8,843 nucleotides of DNA from Thiotrichales bacterium (GTDB lineage Bacteria > Pseudomonadota > Gammaproteobacteria > JAAZVR01). How positions within the stretch are numbered: the stretch's first letter is position 1; each line of letters opens with the position of its first letter. Below, piece by piece: positions 5,859 to 8,843 of the stretch. The stretch covers positions 1-8,843 of the forward strand of contig JAAZVR010000036.1 in the NCBI GenBank assembly GCA_018623305.1. Reading direction: 5' to 3'. The notes beneath the pieces are model-generated. The model was given only the letters and a program-made list of their open reading frames with translations, did not search any database and was not told where the DNA came from. The translations under genes were made by a program, and so were the position numbers.

Positions 5859-6646
5859 ATGCAATTGAGTTAAAACACGTTTCTTTCAATCGGGGAAATC
5901 GCGTCATTTTTAAAGATGTGACAATGCAAATTCCTCAAGGAAAAGTGACTGCTATTCTAGGGCCAAGTGGGACTGGTAAAACAACGTTGCTCAAACTTAT
6001 GACGGGGCAAGAAGTGCCATTGAGTGGCGAAGTTAAAGTTTTAAATACGTCTGTTCCAAATTTAAAGACTAAAGCGTTGTTGGCTTTGCGTCGTAAGATG
6101 GGGTTTCTGTTTCAAAGCGGTGCCTTATTGACGGACTTGAATGTATTTGAAAATGTGGCTTTTCCATTAAGAGAGCAGACTCAGTTAAGTGAGGGATTGA
6201 TACAAAATTTAGTGGCAATGAAATTGCAGGCTGTTGGTTTAAGAAACGCTGCGAAATTGATGCCATCAGAGCTTTCTGGCGGTATGGCCCGTCGAGTGGC
6301 CTTGGCTCGCGCAATTGCCCTAGAACCAGAAATCATCATGTATGATGAACCTTTTACCGGCCAAGATCCTATTTCAATGGGGGTTTTGGTGAAATTGATT
6401 CGTGAGTTGACCGACTCGATGGGTTTAACTTCGGTTGTGGTTTCCCATGATGTGGCTGAGGTACTCTCTATTGCCGATCATGTTGTTATTTTGTCCGATG
6501 GGTGTGTGATTGCTCAAGGTACTCCAGCAGAGTTAGAGGCCTCAGGGTCGGACTGGGTGAAACAGTTTTTGCATGGCAATCCGGACGGTCCTGTACCGTT
6601 TCATATGCCTGGACAACATTATTCTGAGGATTTAGTTGCGCAATGA
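5855..6646 (+). CDS. mlaF: Phospholipid ABC transporter ATP-binding protein MlaF
   Basis: MlaF is the cytoplasmic ATPase of the MlaFEDB complex, which moves phospholipids between the inner membrane and MlaC to keep outer-membrane asymmetry. The 263-aa product has Walker A GPSGTGKT (36-43, Lys42), Q-loop Gln87 in FLFQSGALLTDLNVFENVAF, signature LSGGM (140-144), Walker B IIMYDEP with Asp164 and Glu165, and switch His198. The FQSGALF/LTDLNVFENV stretch and the LSGGMARRVALARAI signature are typical of MCE-linked ATPases. The C-terminal extension (~232-263, including HGNPDGPVPFH) matches the MlaF tail that contacts MlaB and the neighbouring subunit. The ATG overlaps the upstream gene's TGA; GGTGGG about 6-8 bases before it is a fair ribosome binding site. 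It overlaps mlaE by 4 bases. Confidence 0.96.
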   Translation: MNAIELKHVSFNRGNRVIFKDVTMQIPQGKVTAILGPSGTGKTTLLKLMTGQEVPLSGEVKVLNTSVPNLKTKALLALRRKMGFLFQSGALLTDLNVFENVAFPLREQTQLSEGLIQNLVAMKLQAVGLRNAAKLMPSELSGGMARRVALARAIALEPEIIMYDEPFTGQDPISMGVLVKLIRELTDSMGLTSVVVSHDVAEVLSIADHVVILSDGCVIAQGTPAELEASGSDWVKQFLHGNPDGPVPFHMPGQHYSEDLVAQ

Positions 6647-7419
6647 TAAAACTTATTGAAAGAATAGGTCGCTCAACAATAGCGATGACAGAGTCGCTCG
6701 GTCGAGCGAGTTTGTTTTTATGGATGATCTTAGTCGGTTTGAACACGTTTGTTGCTCGTGTTTCTGATGTGACTAGACAGCTATTTAATACAGGTGTTTT
6801 GTCGCTGCCGATTATTATGGTTTCTGGCTTGTTTGTGGGTATGGTGCTGGCTTTGCAGGGTTATAACACGCTCAAGGATTTTGGTGCTGAGGATGCGTTG
6901 GGGGTGATGGTTGCCTTGTCAATGGTTCGGGAATTGGGGCCGGTTGTGGCAGCGCTGCTTTTTGCAGGGCGTGCAGGGTCGTCGTTAACTGCAGAAATTG
7001 GTTTGATGAAAACTACAGAGCAGTTATCTGCTCTAGAGATGATGGCTGTTAATCCAGTTCATCGAGTTGTAATGCCTCGTTTTGTTGCTGCGATTGTGGC
7101 TTTACCGTTATTAACGCTAATTTTTATGTCGATTGGCATGTTGGGAGCTCATTTAGTGGGTGTGGTTTGGCTTGGTGTCGATGCGGGTGCTTTTTGGGGA
7201 CAGATTGAGCGAAGCGTGGATTGGCATGAAGATATTCTCAATGGAATGTTGAAATCTATTGCTTTTGCCTTTGCTGTTGCATGGATCGCTCTATATCAGG
7301 GCTATGAATCTATCCCTACATCTGAAGGGGTTGGGCGTTCGACGACACGAACGGTTGTTCAGGCCTCTTTATGGATTTTAGGTCTGGATTTTGTTTTAAC
7401 TGCTTTAATGTTTAACTAA
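6643..7419 (+). CDS. mlaE: Phospholipid ABC transporter permease MlaE
   Basis: MlaE is the inner-membrane permease of the MlaFEDB lipid transporter. It dimerises, binds lipid in its central cavity and docks the MlaD hexamer. The 258-aa product (E. coli 260) has an N-terminal amphipathic region (1-30) followed by about five membrane helices. The family signature is complete: MVRELGPVVAALLFAGRAGSS (94-114), then LTAEIGLMKTTEQLSALEMMAVNP (115-138), the cytoplasmic coupling segment that meets MlaF. VMPRF (143-147) follows as in other members. The ATG overlaps the mlaF TGA as ATGA. Nine bases separate its stop from mlaD, with AAGGA at the end of this gene serving as the mlaD ribosome binding site. 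Confidence 0.97.
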   Translation: MIKLIERIGRSTIAMTESLGRASLFLWMILVGLNTFVARVSDVTRQLFNTGVLSLPIIMVSGLFVGMVLALQGYNTLKDFGAEDALGVMVALSMVRELGPVVAALLFAGRAGSSLTAEIGLMKTTEQLSALEMMAVNPVHRVVMPRFVAAIVALPLLTLIFMSIGMLGAHLVGVVWLGVDAGAFWGQIERSVDWHEDILNGMLKSIAFAFAVAWIALYQGYESIPTSEGVGRSTTRTVVQASLWILGLDFVLTALMFN

Positions 7420-7428
7420 GGAAATAGA

Positions 7429-7893
7429 ATGAATCGAAATTCTCGAATGGTCGAAATGAGCGTGGGCTTTTTCGTATTGCTGGCAATCGCATCGTTATTT
7501 TTTATGGCATTGAATGTGTCTAATTTTAAGTCGCAGTCAATGAATTCGCCTTATGTGGTTCATGCGCAATTTGACCAGATTGGCGGTTTGAAAGTTCGTT
7601 CTCCAGTTACGATGAGCGGTGTGACTGTGGGTCGTGTGACAGATATCTCTCTAGACTCAACGACTTTTCGCGCAACGGTTAGTATGGAGATCGATGGGCA
7701 GTACAACGCGATTCCTTTGGATTCATCAGCGAGTATATTGACATCTGGTTTGTTGGGCGAACAATACATAGGCCTTATGCCAGGTGGTGACATGGACGTA
7801 CTGCAGTCAGGAGATTACATTGAGCTGACTCAATCTGCATTGGTACTTGAAGATTTAATTGGCCAATTTTTATTAAGCCAGGGTGAGAAATAA
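7429..7893 (+). CDS. mlaD: Phospholipid transporter MCE-domain protein MlaD
   Basis: MlaD is a bitopic inner-membrane protein whose periplasmic MCE domain forms a hexameric ring through which lipid passes between MlaE and MlaC. The 154-aa product has one membrane helix (~11-30) and an MCE domain at ~41-120. The core FDQIGGLKVRSPVTMSGVTVGRV (48-70) and the LTSGLLGEQYIGLMPGG strand (104-120), which includes the pore loop, are both clear. A short C-terminal helix (LEDLIGQFLLSQ) follows. It is shorter than E. coli MlaD (183 aa) only at the C-terminus, a common variation. AAGGA lies 6 bases before the ATG. Its TAA overlaps the mlaC ATG by one base (TAATG). Confidence 0.96.
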   Translation: MNRNSRMVEMSVGFFVLLAIASLFFMALNVSNFKSQSMNSPYVVHAQFDQIGGLKVRSPVTMSGVTVGRVTDISLDSTTFRATVSMEIDGQYNAIPLDSSASILTSGLLGEQYIGLMPGGDMDVLQSGDYIELTQSALVLEDLIGQFLLSQGEK

Positions 7894-8477
7894 TGAAACT
7901 TAAAATGGTGTTTGGAGTGTTGATGATGGCGACCTCCATCAACGTGTTTGCAGCAACTGCGCTGGAAACAATGAAACAAGCAACGGATCAATTGTTGAGT
8001 GATTTTTATCAACATGAAGAGATTTATCGCAAGGACGAAAACGCTTATCGAAAAATGGTTGAAGAACGAGTGGCGGTCCACTTTGATTTTTTGATGATGA
8101 GTCGATATGTATTGGCTCGTCATTGGCGCTTGGCTTCTGACGAGCAAAAAATTGCCTTTGCTCGAGCTTTTAAAGAAATTCTTGTTCAATCATACTCAAA
8201 TGCATTGTTTGAATTTAAAGGCCGCGAGATTCTTTTTTTAGGTGAACGAGCTGGGCGCCGTGACACTGATGTCAGTATTCAGACCCAGATTAAAGATGTT
8301 GCATCCGGTAAGTCTCTTGATATTGAATATCGAGCGTTTAAAACTCAAGATAATTGGAAGGTAGTCGATGTGAAAGTGGAAGGAATTAGCTTATTGCTGA
8401 ATTACAGAAAGGCCTATGACCTAAAGTTAAGACGAATTTCTCTTGATCAATTGATTGAGGATATGAAAGGTTTATGA
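7893..8477 (+). CDS. mlaC: Periplasmic phospholipid-binding protein MlaC
   Basis: MlaC is the soluble periplasmic shuttle that carries phospholipid between the MlaA-porin complex in the outer membrane and MlaFEDB in the inner membrane. The 194-aa precursor has a Sec signal peptide (MKLKMVFGVLMMATSINVFA), with likely cleavage after residue 20. The mature part has the Tol_Tol_Ttg2/MlaC pattern: a helical start (LETMKQATDQLLSDFYQ), the VAVHFDFLMMSRYVLARHWRLAS segment (F-x-x-M-S-R-Y-V-L), the EQKIAFARAFKEILVQSYSNAL helix and a C-terminal beta region with DNWKVVDVKVEGISLLLNYR (~149-168), which closes the lipid pocket. The start is a TAATG overlap with mlaD, and GGTGAG lies just upstream. The stop overlaps mlaB as ATGA. 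Confidence 0.96.
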   Translation: MKLKMVFGVLMMATSINVFAATALETMKQATDQLLSDFYQHEEIYRKDENAYRKMVEERVAVHFDFLMMSRYVLARHWRLASDEQKIAFARAFKEILVQSYSNALFEFKGREILFLGERAGRRDTDVSIQTQIKDVASGKSLDIEYRAFKTQDNWKVVDVKVEGISLLLNYRKAYDLKLRRISLDQLIEDMKGL

Positions 8478-8755
8478 ACTGTCAAATTCATCCGGCTGAG
8501 CAGAGAGTTGAATTACAAGGTGATGTCACTATGAAATCCGTGCGTGCAATTCCTAAATTGCCCTGCTCTGAAGGGGAGTGTTGGTTTGTTGATTTGAGTC
8601 AAATTCAAACTTCTGATAGCGTTTTATTGGCTTTGCTGTGTGGTTTTGAACGTCAGTGTGCTGATGTTGGGAGTGAGTTAAAAGTGGTGGACATGCCGGA
8701 AAGGATGGTGAACTTGACGGGTTTGTATGGCTTAAAAGAAAGGCTTGGCGTATGA
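8474..8755 (+). CDS. mlaB: STAS-domain protein MlaB
   Basis: MlaB is a small cytoplasmic STAS protein that binds MlaF and is needed for activity of the MlaFEDB complex. The 93-aa product fits a minimal STAS fold: strand VELQGDV, strand CWFVDLSQI (36-44), the TSDSVLLALLCGFER helix (46-60), strand ELKVVDMP (69-75) and a last helix. Aligned with E. coli MlaB, Asp48-Ser49 replaces the Asp51-Thr52 pair, so the key hydroxyl is kept as Ser. The usual Ala-Gly after it is Val-Leu here. Sequence conservation in MlaB is low, so the call leans on fold and position after mlaC. Both ends overlap neighbours as ATGA: the start with mlaC and the stop with the next ABC gene. Confidence 0.9.
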   Translation: MNCQIHPAEQRVELQGDVTMKSVRAIPKLPCSEGECWFVDLSQIQTSDSVLLALLCGFERQCADVGSELKVVDMPERMVNLTGLYGLKERLGV

Positions 8756-8843
8756 CGGCGGCAATTTCTATCAAATGTGTAAGCAAGTCATATGGCTCCA
8801 ATCAGGCCGTGAAAAATCTCGATTTAGACATTGAGCAGGGACA
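8752..8843 (+). CDS. ABC transporter ATP-binding protein, 5' fragment (runs off window)
   Basis: An ORF starts with ATG overlapping the mlaB TGA and stays open to the window edge, giving 30 residues. These contain IKCVSKSYGSNQAVKNLDLDIEQG, the standard first strand pair of an ABC ATPase, including the A-loop tyrosine at residue 14. The Walker A motif would fall just beyond the edge and is not seen, so activity cannot be judged. From gene order known in other gammaproteobacteria, a YadG/YadH-type pair often sits between mla genes and the bolA-like/murA genes. That identity is inference only. Confidence 0.8.
   Translation, partial: MTAAISIKCVSKSYGSNQAVKNLDLDIEQG

Noticed and set aside
7830..8189. 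Minus-strand open frame over the mlaD/mlaC junction (119 codons)
   Set aside because: It overlaps two confidently identified genes and its translation is low-complexity and His/Ser/Phe-rich, as expected from an antisense shadow.
1..8843. CRISPR array, tRNA/rRNA, insertion sequence, phage or defence genes
   Set aside because: No direct-repeat array, transposase, integrase or RNA-gene signature was seen. Apart from about 620 bases of short gaps, the window is filled by two tightly packed housekeeping operons.

Overview
This window is a conserved cell-envelope locus from a gammaproteobacterium of moderately AT-rich composition. Two divergent operons leave a 70-base intergenic region (5258-5327). 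The minus-strand operon reads leftward and carries a YrbG-type cation/Ca2+ exchanger, kdsC, lptC, lptA, lptB, hpf, mgtE and a small membrane-protein ORF. The plus-strand operon reads rightward and carries an uncharacterised 176-aa gene, mlaF, mlaE, mlaD, mlaC, mlaB and the start of a second ABC-transporter ATPase cut off by the window edge. The backbone order (mla operon divergent from yrbG-kdsC-lptCAB-hpf) matches Enterobacteria and Pseudomonas. The absence of kdsD, rpoN and ptsN/rapZ, the presence of mgtE, and the composition would fit a Thiomicrospira/Hydrogenovibrio-like sulfur oxidiser. That placement is a guess from layout, not a determination.

Left part (1-2046): the window begins in the U-tract half of a terminator from a gene outside it. 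A perfect 8-bp hairpin follows, then a 57-aa two-helix membrane protein and MgtE (Mg2+ channel/transporter, GTG start). A strong intrinsic terminator lies almost on top of the mgtE ribosome binding site. Short-form HPF (ribosome hibernation factor) comes next.

Middle part (2047-5257): LptB, LptA and LptC are the ATPase, periplasmic bridge and inner-membrane tether of the lipopolysaccharide export machine. KdsC makes Kdo, an LPS core sugar. The YrbG-like exchanger heads the operon. Three of these four junctions are 4-base ATGA overlaps and the fourth (lptC/lptA) is a 32-base overlap, so the cluster looks translationally coupled.

Right part (5328-8843): MlaFEDB is the inner-membrane MCE-type phospholipid transporter and MlaC its periplasmic carrier. 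Together they maintain outer-membrane lipid asymmetry. The operon is headed by a gene of unknown function that overlaps mlaF by 4 bases; its N-terminus recalls the start of DUF72 proteins. The two operons therefore place LPS delivery and phospholipid transport back to back around one short control region. At its exact centre is a 16-bp perfect palindrome holding a TATAAT box on each strand, 27 bases from each start codon.

No wholly new system is evident. The points most worth a second look are the symmetrical divergent promoter, the unknown gene coupled to mlaF, the terminator/attenuator in front of mgtE, and the gene losses relative to the usual layout.
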